From Cinnamomum chago (Eukaryota; Streptophyta; Magnoliopsida; Laurales; Lauraceae), in the NCBI GenBank assembly GCA_038049695.1, contig CP142457.1, positions 56,602,501 to 56,666,500 on the forward strand: a stretch of DNA of 64,000 bases, given 5' to 3'. The number at the start of each line of letters is the position of its first letter. Within the stretch, counting starts at the first letter, position 1. Below are positions 21,791 to 35,700 of this stretch, piece after piece. Under the pieces are notes generated by a model, which saw only the letters and a list, made by a program, of their open reading frames with translations, did no database searches and had not been told where the DNA came from. The position numbers and the translations under genes were made by a program.

Positions 21791-24700
21791 CTAGTAATCA
21801 AGTAATTCAAAATAAAAGTTATTGTAAAAATGTTTCGAGGATTTTTTCCCAAAAATAATCATGTCTAGAAAGTAACAAACTTTCAAGTTTCTACTATGAT
21901 AGTAGCAAAATAGTTGTGTCTAGACGTGTTTAGTACGTAGCGCTGGAACTGGCTCCCGATCACTTGGGTTTCTATACCAGTTGGATGAAACTCCATGCAG
22001 ATATTGATTGTATTAGCCAGATCATTGTGTAGTCTAAAGATCGCTTGAAAAATTGAATCTCTGGCCTTGGGCTTTGTCAAAGCTGACGGCCTCTTTTTCA
22101 CACTCAAGTGGTACCATGGGTGGAGTAAACCATTGTGAGAATCATGGCTCAAGAACAAAGCTAATTTAGCTTTTCTTTTTTTACAACGGTACCACAGATG
22201 CCTAACAATCATTGGTTTATGGATCATTTTATTTTATTTTATTTAAATTATTGGTTTGAATTCTTGGAATCGAATGCTTGCAATCCCTCAAATCATGAGA
22301 TCATTATCATTTCTATAAATATAAGATATTGGTACATGCTAATTATTTTTACATTAAAATGGTATATATAGTATTTCCCTTTTCTTTTTATGGTCTTAGC
22401 TGGCTTAATCATCATGCCACATCTTTCTCAAAGGTCGTTTATATATATGTATTTCCAGATTGTGTGTGAATTAACAAAGGAACATCCACCACCTAGTACA
22501 TGGGCTTGGCTTCGCTATTGTGACGGTATGTGTCTCGTTTTTCATGTCTTGACAAACCTACGGCCATTAAGTGTATGGAGAGCTGCGAAGGATAGTGTCA
22601 TCATGCAGTGAAGAATCAATCCACAGTTTTTGTTGCGGATTGTTTGACACGATGAGGCCGAAGGAGGCCCTTCTGTCAGGCGGGGCGAGCTTGGTTGTCC
22701 GTTGTGCCTTCTTTTGGGCGATTTGGATCCAGGATTGTATTTGGTGCCCATGGTGGTCGGCCCTCACAAGACATGGAAGGACCTGCTAATGCTGCTACTC
22801 ATTTCTTATGCATCATCAGAGATTTATCTATAATCCATTCCATGGTTTAAAAAATAAGAGCAAATAAATGGGCAATTAATTCTTTCTTTATTATTCTGGT
22901 TGGAAAATTGCCCCTCTCCATTTGCAGAGGCAACATTCATTCATACAGCCAGGCTGGTGTAGGCCCATTGACATCCATGTGAAAACTGAAAGAAGTGTCG
23001 GTAGTAAGCGTGATTGGATAATCTTTTTTTCTTTTTTTTATTATTATTATGTCGGCTGCTGTTGTGTGATAGATACGAATGGGAATGAATAAAGACTAGT
23101 GTCAAAAACAATTTTCTAATAGACACTTGACTACTACTCCTACGGTAGTCTCCCTATCACAGCCATTTAAAATAGCATACGTGGTAGATTTCAAGGGGCT
23201 TACTAATCCAATCAGAAGCAAGAAGATTTTGAAATCTAGACATTAGCTATAACTGGGTCTATCAAGCATAGTTATATGAGAGTTGAGACAGTGAAATTAG
23301 TGAGTTACATAGAAACGTCATCTTTATTACTCGTCAGTTTCATGTATTTAGATTGGACGGGGGGATTTTACCTGTCTTTCTCTTCCGAATCCATAAGGAT
23401 TATTTTGGTCCAAAGGGCTAGAAATCCTGTCTTATAAAAATAAAAAAATAAATAAAAGAGATTGGACAGGGGTTAGTCGTTTTTGTTCTTTATTTATTTA
23501 TTTTTAACATGGCTAGACTTGCACCCCCAAAAACCAAGCCACATCTCTCTATTTAGAAAAAAAGAGCAATCCAATTGTAGATGTGGAGGATGTGGACCCT
23601 GGTTGTCTTTTATCATTTCTTTTGGGGAATAGTTAAACTAATGGAAGATCAACATTGGTTTGATAGGTCCAGGCCCCTTTGCTGGGTACCCAAAAAAAAA
23701 AAAAAAAAAGGGCACAATCTATTGAAGTCTCAGGCAATAAAAAGTTTCATTCATTGTCAATTACTGGGACACAATTGTCTGTCCTGAGTATTGTAATTGG
23801 TGGTGGTGAGTGGTGACCCCTGCATGTGAAAGCAATGGGTTGCCTAGGTCGCATTCATTGTTAATTATCACATTAGCAGCTGGCTGGGTGTTGGGGTCAT
23901 TTTAAATTGTCTGCTTTTGGTTTTTAAGAATGTGAAAGCTTATTTTTCAGATTCAATTTGGAACTATTTTATAGTTTCTAATGTCTCATGCCCCGGATTT
24001 TCACATGGCATCAAGAGCACGTTTGTACAGTACTAGAGTCTCTCCCTCTTCAAAAGGCATATGTGTTGAAAATGCTGCTCCTTCTCTGTAACCCTGATTT
24101 GAAAATCTTTTCAAGATTCACGTGTTTACACTTTCACAGAGTGCAACGCTTGACCTAATCAATTCTAATATTGTTTTTACAAGAAAGCTCCTATGTCTAA
24201 GTCGAATGGTGTAACATATGCCAATTTTACTAGCATTAGCTGCTTTTAGTGGGGCTCGCCTGATACATGGTGACTATTGAAGGCATGCCATAGTCATGGC
24301 GATGGAAAGGCTTTGATATCTATTGGAAAAATATGCAATATCGAGCGATTCAAATTATTATTGCATTGGTTTTAGGTCGTCAAAGTTTAAGGTGCAAACT
24401 TGTCTTTTTTATCTTTTAACTCGTTTTTCATGAAGATTAAATTGGTTAAAAACCTTGACTACTAGTTAAGGGAGGTATTAGCAAAAAAAATAAAACATAG
24501 GGGACTTTTGAGATTGTTTGAAAATTTAAGGGTCTTTTTATAAGGAAAAAAAAAACTCTTTTTTAAGTTTTAATCCATACTTAGATTGGTGGTCCCAATT
24601 GTTAATTGGATCATCTTGTATCTAAATCGTACCCAAATCTGATTTATTTGTATCTCAACCTAACGTATGGGATACTTGTTTGTTTCCCCCAAGAAAAGTC

Positions 24701-25689
24701 AATTGGAGCGTCACCAGCCTCAGAAAAAAAAAAAGCTCCAAATCTAGTGTTAGAACTTTGATTTGTCTGTTTGATCATACCTCCTTCCTTGGATTGGACA
24801 TTGAACTTGGCCGAGGTGATATCATAAGAATTATATACATATATGTATATTAGTAATACTATGAGTTGGATTGCGAGGCATTCACTCCTAGAAATCTAAA
24901 GTTTAAAGAGTGAAATCCCATGCGCTGAGGCTCCCTTAATGAAAATATAAGCTAATCAAAATAAATGTCTCTCTGTTTTATCAAATTCTCGAGCTAGTTT
25001 GGCACTTTACTAACATAGTAAAAGTAAAGTAAAGCCTTCATTTTTCAGACAAGATGTTACATCAAAAGCATTTTAATTCAAAACTCCCTCCATCTTTTAC
25101 AAAAATAGTAAAAAAGCAACCACCTTTATTCAATGAAATACAAAAAAAAAAAAAAAAAACTTTCACTTTCCAATACAAAGGTAAAAAAGATTCCATAACA
25201 AACAACTAAAAATAAACTAACATCATAATCCATTTATATTTTATTATTTCGTCAAATCAACTATACTTCACCTGACTCTATCAGTAGAGTTGCCAAACTG
25301 GCTGGTCTCTTTGTAATATAGATCATTTCATTAAAATCACAACTAACACAACCTTACTCGTCTTATCAACAATGTTTTTTTTTATCAAATGAAAACTTAA
25401 AAACATCGTTATCCTTATATAATAGTGCGACATTGATTTTGAGCGGCTCTGGTTTTCAACGTATGAATCCTGATGAACCCCACTGCAGAGTTCCACCCCT
25501 GCTCAACAGTGGGATCCGAAGTTAACACTGCAGTCACATCCACGTGAAGGAGTCCGGTCTCCGGATCATCATCCAAGTGGACTCTACAGATTATTGGTTC
25601 CAACAATCAATTATGCATCTGGGCTTCAAAGTGGACCCTACATATTATTGCACTAATTGTCCGGGTTTCTAAAATTATAAACTAAGATT

Positions 25690-26000
25690 GTTATTTATCA
25701 TTATTATTTGTAAATTAATAATTAAATGATATCTTTGGTTTTAATATATTAAAATTATATTTTTGTACTTTATTAGTAGATCTTTGGACCAAGTAAAGGC
25801 ACATGGTATATTACTAACGTGCGGTTTAGTACTTTATATCACTTCAGGAAAATCTTAGTGGATTCGAGATTAACCTATCTCTATTGGAAAACTCTTAATT
25901 GAATTTATGTACCATTGATTGAGAAGGAGTGCGTTGATATTTTATCTATTAGTTGATATTTTATCCATTGATTGGCTGGGGTTTAGTACTTCGTATGATT
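25690..26000 (+). repeat. Diverged fragment of LTR family C upstream of OPT copy A
   Basis: This stretch parallels 55400-55690 inside the left LTR of the palindromic element: TTGTAAATTAAT.., ATTAAAATTATATTTTTGTA, GGTATATTACTAACGT, GTGGATTCGAG and CCATTGATTGAGAA all recur in order. It is an older, isolated piece of the same LTR family and lies about 0.7 kb before the OPT start codon. Confidence 0.75.
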
Positions 26001-26673
26001 TTATCTATTCACTAAATCTTAAAGTCAGTAATTGTTAAAACAGAAACTAGGGAAGATTGGATGTTTATAAAACCATGGCCAGATGTTCTGTGTGTGGCTT
26101 GATCCCTCAGGACTATTTAGCATTCTGTTTTTTCTAGTAGCTTGTAATCACGCCCACTGCCTTGGCATTTACTCATAAGATCACCCGCATCTCAAGATCA
26201 TGAAATATAACACATGGTGTGTATGAGAGAGGAAGAAAGGGAAAGTGAAAAAAGGAGAGGGATTGATCGCCATACCTAAGAATAGGAGGGGTGGTGTAGG
26301 TAGTTATTCCCTAGAGAAACAAGGGTAGATATGATTATTTCCTTACTTGCTTACACTATGTAATTGTCTTTTTTTATTCTTTAGATATAAGGCTCTTATA
26401 CCTGTTGGTGGTGTATTGTTTTTTTATTTTTTTTCTTATTATTATAATGTTTCCGTTTAGTAAAAAAAAGAAAGAAAAAGGGTAGTCTAGGTATTTTTTT
26501 GAACAAAATTCACCGTATTTGCAAAGAGCACCATGTTCTTTTATTTTTTTTCCTTATAAAGTAGCAATTAATGAGGTGGCCCACCTGACATTTCAGATTT
26601 TTACACGTCGTGAAAGAAAGCTGTTTGGTGGAAACAAAACCCCAATTTCGTTGAATCAGGGGATCCGGACTCC

Positions 26674-26699
26674 TCTCTCTCTCTCTCTCTCTCTCTCTC
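26674..26699 (+). promoter_or_regulatory. CT-repeat in the OPT copy A leader
   Basis: A run of CT dinucleotides lies about 20 bases before the ATG at 26717. Copy B has a much longer CT run (50898-50953), though there it lies after the start codon. CT tracts in plant 5' leaders are common, and no specific regulator can be read from this. Confidence 0.5.
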
Positions 26700-26716
26700 A
26701 AACCCGTCTCATAAAC

Positions 26717-29700
26717 ATGCCCTTCCATAGTTCCATTCCAGAGACTTTGGTGACGCTAGAGAACAGCCCATCTCGGCACTTTCCATTCTCAGCGCCTACA
26801 GATGCAGATGGAAGCTCAACCCTCTCATCCCGGCACTTTCCATTCTCAGCGCCTACAGATGCAGATGGAAGCTCAACCCTCTCATCCCATCACAACCCCT
26901 CTGCGTAAGTAAACAATCTCTCTCTCTCTCTCAAAAAAAAAAAAAAAAAAAAAAAAACAAATCTAAAACTTCTTGCTTATGTGTACGTGCAGTCGAAGAA
27001 GATGAGAAGAACAGGAACAGCAACTCGCTATCTACGCCCTCGCTCGAGCTGGACAACTCTCCGGTCGAGCAGGTGGCGTTGACGGTGCCGGTCACAGATG
27101 ACCCAAACCTCCCAGTTGTGACCTTTCGGATGTGGGTCTTAGGCATTCTCTCGTGCATCCTCCTCTCATTCGTCAACCAGTTCTTTGGCTACCGAAGGGA
27201 GCCAATCACCTTCACTTCCGCATCGGCCCAGATCGCTGTGGTGCCACTGGGCCACCTCATGGCATCCACCATCACCGATCGAGTCTTCTTCAAGGGTACC
27301 CCACTTGAGTTCACCTTGAATCCTGGGCCCTTCAATGTCAAGGAGCACGTCCTCATCACCATCTTCGCCAATTCCGGTGCAGGAAGTGTTTTGGCCGTAC
27401 ACATTGTCAACACGGTCAAGATCTTCTATAGGAAGAACATGACCTTCTTCGTTTCATTGCTTGTAGTCATTACGAGTCAGGTGAGGATTCATGATACCTA
27501 GTAATTGTAAGCCTTTCTATTCTTTTTATTAGGACGATGATGATGATGATGATGATGATGATAATGATGATGATTGATGGATGGAGTGATTGATGATTTA
27601 TTTTGTTACTAGGTTTTGGGGTTCGGATGGGCAGGAATGTTTCGACGGTACTTGGTGGAACCTGCTTCTATGTGGTGGCCTCATAATCTTGTTCAGGTTT
27701 CTCTATTCAGGTATGTCTGCATGAATGTAAATATCCAGCATGTATGCATGCATAACATTTTTTTTTTTTTTTGTGTGATAGCGTAGGGTTCCCCGTCCTT
27801 TGGGCTAGAATAATCCCTACAGGCCCAGAAGAGAAAGCCTAACATCATTTTAAATAGAAATGATACATTCAGCCTTGGTGGCAACTAGTGCCTATAGTTT
27901 AGTGAGTGTGGATGGAACTTACTTTAAATATGCAAGTATGATCAATGCAATTAACGATTAATATTATTAACCATTGAGGCGGCCACAACACCAAAAACGG
28001 GAAATTGGAACGGAAAAGCGTTCCTAATCCTTCCGTTCCTAATCCGTTAAACCGTTCCTAAAGCGTTCCAATTTCCGTTCCAATTTGGTACCAACCGTTC
28101 CTAATCCGTTAAAGCGTTCCAATTTCCTGTTTTTGGAACGGTTTAACGGATTAGGAACGGAAGGATTGGGAACGCTTTTCCGTTCCAATTTCCTGTTTTT
28201 GGTGTTGTGCGGGTAGGTCTTTACATCTGTGCTTGGAGGTTCAGAAATTTCTAGAGCGAGTCCGGATCCACCGGTAGCTGCTATTACACGGGACTAGTGT
28301 AACACATGTAGGCAATTCTATCGTGAGGCCCACGTAAAGATGATCTAGACTGTTCAAGATGAATTACATCCCTTTAGCTAGAGATATATCCTCAAATTAA
28401 AGTCCAATAGGAGTGGCCCGCACCGTCCATTTGATCACATGATAAAGATGTGATTAATGCCTTATTAGCGGTTGGTTAGTCGTGTTCTCTATCATACGGG
28501 CAGGCTAAAAGAGATGACGTCATGGAAAGATTAAAAAAAAAAAAAAAAACCTTTCCATTCCCTTTCGGCAAAACTACCTAATTAAACATGCCCTAAAATT
28601 GCCATTCCCTCGCTAAAATTTCAATTTAATTTGTGTTGAGCCCACTAGGGAAGGTCAAGCTACTAATTAAAATTAAAATAAAAAGTCAACTAATATGTTC
28701 TAGGCTTGATTAGTGGGATGGCAAACTCAAGTACTCTATTTAAAGTTGGGTTAGATCAGCTACTAAGAGGAAATATTATATTAATAATTTGGGTTTAAGA
28801 TTGTGTGCTTTGCTCTAATTGAATTTTAGAAATGAGCTCAGAGACATTTGACCCGCTCTTAAAAGAATTAGGAAATAAAAAGGAGTTTGAGAGTTGCATC
28901 TAAAATTGGTTTCATGCCAATGTCATATTTTAATTAAATTAATTAGATATCTTAAAACATGTAAAAAAAATTCAATTAGAGCAAAGCACACAATCAAATA
29001 AGCAATCATGAGATAGAAAATTCACATCAACACTGTCATAATTTACCATCATATAGTAGATGGCATAATTAAATCATGAATTCCTTAATAATATGGACTG
29101 GGCCACACCTCTGAACTCTGTTCAACTTTTCAATAATATGGACTGGCCCACATGTTCAACAGGATCTCTCTCTTTTTTTCTTCTCACAAGTTGAACCGGG
29201 GTATTCGCTGCCGTGACACAATAATATTGAAAAGGAAAGTTATTGGGAACCCCTTTTCAACTTTGATTGGGATGGGACCATACAAAGTCAATACAAACCT
29301 TTGTAGTGCAGGATATGGGCTTCTGTCACGATGTCTTGTTTTCTCAAAAGGAACAGCGGGAGTGGGTGTAAATTTTCTTTTCTTTTTTTCTTTTAAAGCA
29401 AAATGGGTGTAAAGTTGTTTGTCGGTCGTTGTGGGTCTAACCACCACCAGTTTAGTCATTTGCTAATTTCATCGTTTGTGGCAGATAATCAGAGTGATAT
29501 CATCGTTATAATGACCCATAACAAACACGTTTTGAGGAAGCTATAATCTCACTTTAAAGTGAATATTGTGGTGTCTGCCCCAAAATCTGGTGTTCTATAC
29601 AGAAATGTTCACGTCTGTTCAGCAACAGTGCTCATGATAAGATGAGTATACTCTATTGTGGGCCTACTAGGGAATCAGACTGAAGTGATCAAAAGATCTC

Positions 29701-32700
29701 TCCTCCCTACCAATGTTTAAAGTGATGGAGTCTTGAATGATCATCTTAACAACGACCGGCGAATTTCCACTGCCAAATGAGTACGAAGTTGATCTAACGG
29801 TCCAATCCATTTTAATGGGTGCCAAATTCAAGATCGGTGACTATGGAGTGGGGTGGCGCTCCCCGTTTTATAATTCACTTGGATGGATCATAAGGTGGGC
29901 ACTTTTTGGTATATAAGAATGTAGTGCTCACCTTATCACGAGGTGACAACCGTAAAATATTGTTTAGCCAAAACCTCCCAAATTAGGGTGATGGTAACTG
30001 TATCTTCAAAATGGTATTCTCCGCTACTGGATGCACACTATTTTGGGTCTTTCGAAGTCCAGTCTTTTGTTGTTTTACTTAACTCTTGCTTTTCTCGTGA
30101 GGCTAGTCCAAAGGGCTGAAAACCCTGCGTTATATATATATATATAAACTGTCTTTCTGCCTTAGCTGTAACGCCTCAATTCTGGGTACCGAGAAAGTCG
30201 TCGGAATACCCGAAGTTGGCGCGCTACTTCCCGAAAAATCCGAGAACTTCCAAGATCGTAGGTCCGCAGTGAGGTCTAATTTAAAACTTTTGAACAATAT
30301 AATAACAATGGTTAAATTACGGAAGCATAAGAAGTGGAGCGGAAGCAATAAGTATCATAATATATCAAATATGAGCAGAACTGTAGTCCAATTTAAAAGT
30401 ATAAACTGATAAGATCAAAGATTAAGTACATTTTAACTGCTACCCAACTCACTACAAAATCGCTCCAAAACCCAAACGAAGGTAAACTTTCAAGGCCCTG
30501 GCACTGGCTCTTCACCCTCCGGCTCGACATCTGGGTCGGCCCGTCCCCAAACATAATCTCCAGTTACAGGCGCATCTACGAGCGCAAGCGCATCGTCCGC
30601 GTACTCGGGGTCGAGACCTAAGCACCAAAGATGGGTCAGATCTAAAGATCTGGCAAGTCACAATATACAAGTAACATATGACATATATATCAAAAGAGTA
30701 GAGACAGTTACATAGTTAAAGAATATCAAGATACATGATCTAGACAGTTGAGCAGGATAAACATATAGAATCATGATAAATATAACATCTAGTCTAATAC
30801 AATATGACACATTCACAAGAGCTGGATACCGCGAGATATTATGCCGCGGCCCTCCCATACTGAACACAGTCGCGGCGGGGAATTTCACCAGTGCTGGGGA
30901 TAATTAATCCCGCAAATCACTCAACAGTCTCACCACACTCATCACTCGGGGAGACTGGATTCGGTATCGCAACGTCCGTCTAAAACATAGCTCATAATGA
31001 TAGCTCACTCAACACTTATAAATGGCTCCTACCAGGGATGATCAGTCCGAAGGTTGAGCTCAAGTCAACCGAGTGAATGTCTATGCCGACTAGAGGAAAC
31101 TCTAAAGGTCTGTGTCCGTCTAGGCTTTGCCTTGCGTGAACAAGGTCCTAACCAAGTCTTTAATAGGTTCATATATCAATTAGTCCATGGATTACAATCC
31201 AAGTCCCACTACAAAAAAAAAGTCTTAATGAGTCACTTTTAAAGTGTCTTAAAAGGTGGTTTGTGTCGCTTTTCAGATTACTATGCAAGCGTCTTATCTG
31301 CCGGCGTCACTAAAAGTTCGTAAAAGCGTCTCAAGAAATGCTTTGTTGTGTCAGTTTCTATTATCAAAGTGACACAAAAAAATGGTTACTTGTGTCGCTT
31401 TAAACCCAAAAGTGACACTGAAATAACTTAAAAGCGTCACAAGAAAGATGTCACCCTTTTCAAAAGCGGTGATCAAAATGTTGTTTTCGGACCAAAAGCG
31501 ACACAAGAAGTCACCAGTTGTGACAGTTTCCATAGAAGCGAGATACCATTCATTTTTCTTAAAAAAAAAATGCACTATATACATTACTAATAACGTTGCT
31601 GCAGTATGGACACTTTCAAATCACTAAACCTGCCTTATAAACGATGCAAAAAAACATAGATAGAAACATTCAATAAGAACCATTTCATTAATTGAAAATT
31701 AATCACCATTCACATTAAGGAAAATACTTGCTCGTCTACACACTAAATCAAACAAACTATTCAAAACATAGTCAATTTGAATCCATCCATAATCCAAACT
31801 ATTTACATTAACCTTCGAATCCAAACACACTAAAGCGTCACGACATAATCCAAAACCTTTACAAAAGCATCGGAAAAAAGGCAAGCTACATTGTAATTAA
31901 ACAATTTCCGGAAATCCCTAACTAACCAAAATTAACTTAACCTAATTAGTATAACAGAAAATGGGAAAAAACTGTTTGCAGTTTGAACATCAAAACTGTC
32001 ACTATCCCTACTTAAATTAATATGTATGAAAGATACATTTGCCAAACATTTTAAAAATTAGGGACCACCTAAATTCCAGGCTCAGACCCCAAATAAAAAG
32101 ATTCATCCCTCAAGTGGATTTCTTTTTCTTCTGTAGCTTCCTCCACTTGATATAGATTTGATATGATAGACCACTAAAGACCATGAAGACACAGCCCCAC
32201 TGCTTTGAGGATAAGGGGTTGCCGCTCAGCAGTGATGACACAACAATGCTTACAAACTTCCGGGTTGTCGTAATGGTGGTGTTCGCCAGGGAGCAAAAGC
32301 GGCTGATAGTCAGGAAGATGAAGTTCTGGCCCACTGCTCCACAGAGGCAGTATAGGAAGATGTCCCATGCTACTTCTGGATGCTGCTTGCAGAACTGGAC
32401 TGCCTCGAAACCACCCCCATGCGGCAAAGCAAACATGTAAACCACATTGTATATGGTGCCCCATAGATTCATTCCCAGCATTATATCCCAAGCACTTGTC
32501 TTTGGGTACCTGTATGAGGAATCATAGTTGAAAACAACCAGTTTGCATAATGCAAGTATGCATTCAATCAAGTATGATCTGTTTGCAAGCACAGATGAGT
32601 TGGTTTCAAGAATCAACACTGAAGTTCCCTAAGGGAAGTGGTCAACTGCTAAACCATACCTTAATGAAATCGAATCCTGAGTAGCATTTGTGAATCCATC

Positions 32701-35700
32701 CAATGCCAAGTTAAGAAAGCACAACCCATAGCCAAGGGGGGCGTGCAAGCTTGCTTATTGTCTTTGAGCTTGTCTGCAACCAATCCAAATGAATAAGAAC
32801 ACTACTGTGTCGAAACTCAATTATGGCACACCATCACAACCTACAAGAGATCTTACCTTTAAAAGTGCAAATGCTGATACACCTCCTGCAACAAGGAAAG
32901 TGCATACATACTCGGGGAACGTGTATTTAATACCATAGACAAGTGTACCCATCAGCATCACTGCAGGATGACAGAAAGCATATGTTACTTATGAAAACCA
33001 TTATTCAGAAACCAACACATTTGTGAACAATGCCATAAAAATTGATTTGGACTGTAAATTTAAAAGCAACTAAAATCATAATCATAAATCATCAGATTGT
33101 AAATTTCCATTATCTTCCATTGATGCCAACTTCTAATTCTTACTTTCTAACTCTTTTTTGGTTCATAGTCTCTAACACGAGCTCAGATCTGGGTCTACTA
33201 TAAGCAGAGATGCCTAACTAGTGCATTATTCACATGCTTTATTCACATTTCAATATTGTCTAAGTTCAAGACTAAATTAGGCTAAGCCTTCTATGAAGGA
33301 TTAATATAAGACTGATATTGATTGGGCATTTGGGCATAAAAATCCTCAAACAAATTTGAAAAAAAAAAGAGGAGAAAAAAGGAATGACAAAAGTCAATTC
33401 CATTTGTTAGAGTTGTATAAACAATCATGGCACTTGCTTTCGTAAGGAATCATAAGGAATAAATTGCAATTATAAGATGCACAGAAAAGATAATCAAGCA
33501 TAAGATTCAATAGTTTTCCATAAGATTTACATCACAAATAGTATAATTTTGAAAAAAAAAAATTCTGAGTGAAAAATTATATGAAACTCAACCGTTGAGC
33601 TTTGTACCTATGCCCATGGTTTGCATATTAAATAAGTAGACTACTGCAAATGCAATTATCAATTGTGACACCATTTCAGCAATCAAATTGGCTTCTACCG
33701 CAGACATATGTCCATAGTGGGTGACCAATGGCTTGAGAAGATTCAAGTTATTTCTTCTCTAGACCAATTGGAATGTCAACAGGGATGATGAAAGTTTCTC
33801 ACAAAGTTTCTCACAAGCACCTTCATTATGTACCTCAGAAACATGTAATAGCTCAGGCATGAGGACTTCAAAACTTATACCTCAGCAAGAAAACTCACAA
33901 AGTGGTTGGAACCCATTACACGTGGGCTTTCATGATGAAACATATGATTTTGAGCACTTAATGTGTAAGTGTAAAATTTAGTAACCAATCCTATTTGCAG
34001 ATTTAGACTGTTGGACACATGTCTATGAAAAGAGCAACAAAGAGGTGAACAGTGTGAAAAGGCATGAACAGTCTCAGCTTCTACATTTACTGGAAATGAA
34101 AGAATATCTAAACAAGATGCCATGTTTTGGAACTTGGTTCTGAACTATACTTTATAAAACTGTTCTGCCATATTAATTAACACAGAGAGAACCTACAAGG
34201 GCAATTAAAAATGTAGTACCTACCAAAATTCAGAATTCAATCAAAATCTCTATTAATATTACCTATCAAAAGACAAGATACTCCAACGGATGCTATTAGG
34301 CATAAATTTAACATGTAAATCTTAAGTATGGGAGACAACATGATATGGATACGTTCCCAATTTTGAAGTATCCAGGTATCATAGACAAACATCTATTTTT
34401 CACTAAGACATAAAACAAGTCAATATCATTAAACTAATGTTCAATGTTCACATACACCAGTTCCATATGTATCAATTTACACTGTACAGCTCCCTGTTTT
34501 ACTCTAATCTAACATCAATTAAAGGAAACCTTGATTTACCTCGGTGCTCATTTGCTTTTTCTTTTCCTTCTCCCTCTCATGCCACTCATAGATTGGGGTA
34601 AAATCACAGAGCTTAAATTTCTTAATCACATGGTTTCGGCCAAGGAGCACTTTCCAGTCATTCATGAAGTTGAGTTTAAGAATTTTTTTCTTTGTTTTCA
34701 ACCATCATTTTCTTAAGAAAAATATCGATTTTTGAGTCCAAATCAAAAGTTGTCGCATTTTATTTTTCCATAAAAACAGTTACAAAATTGAAGAGTGCAT
34801 TTGGATGTACCCCAAATCACAGCCGGTTTGGATAAATGGCCACAAGGGATGTTCTATATACATTCCTCCAAATGCTTAGTTTCATGCAGACATAAAAAAA
34901 CACATGAGGTGGAATAGAATTATTCCATACTTCTCCCTGAAATTGACATGAGCAAGCTAAGCTTATAATTCTTTGGGTCAGAAAAGTGATGCATTTTCGC
35001 TCTGATGGTTAAGAATGAGGTTGTCCTGTTCAGGCCAACTACCTGTATCAGTGGTGAATGGGGGGATTAAGAATGATACTTTGTCGATTACTTATGGCCA
35101 TTGAATTGGGCCAGTGGAGGCATTTATGTAAAAAGCCTTTTTAAAAATGATAGTCCCCCTTCTTTAAACCCAATAAAGAATCAAACGCCTGTTTGGATCC
35201 TGGTAACTTGGGAAAGATATGTTGTCTTATGGGTATGAGGAGGAAGAATGGCAATGGGAACAATATCCCCGCAATGGGTATCCATGTCACCCCAAGACAA
35301 AGAAGTAGATATATGAATTGGAAGATTGTAAAGGCGGTAATACACTTAAAAGGCACTGATTCAACAAAAGAAGCATGAACTCTTTCAAGAACCCTGCATA
35401 GACACAGTTCAACTGTAAGAACTCACAAATACATCTAGAACAAAAGAAGGCAAAAGCAAGTTAACCCTAATAAATTTATGATTTTTGCTAACATAGTAAT
35501 GGATCTTGAACATAAAGCACGTGGGGGAAAAAAGACCAAACAAAATTTGCAGGTTTTGAACTTTATCCATGGCCCTCACATGCAAGTGAAGATCCTAGTT
35601 CCAGACCCAACAATTGATCTGATGGACCAATTGCTGATTGATGATCATTCACCAAAAAGTCATTAATTCTTCAATTAACAGATTGAAATAGATGATTAAG

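Larger units (their letters stand above)
18387..22920. other. Gene-poor intergenic region with simple repeats
   Basis: No recognisable gene. It contains the 3' end of the RRM gene, poly-T tracts, ATT/AAT trinucleotide runs (near 21229-21247 and 21567-21586) and a small tandem duplication at 18976-19070. Open frames such as 20910-21140 and 22571-22789 have no family features and are probably chance. Confidence 0.5.

Noticed and set aside
22571..22789. Overlapping open frames on both strands
   Set aside because: Open frames on both strands in a GC-richer patch are expected by chance, and none shows a domain.
26993..27014. An OPT exon 2 acceptor at 26992
   Set aside because: Using it puts the reading frame into a stop soon after the join. 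The acceptor at 27014 keeps the frame, and the matching acceptor is visible in copy B.
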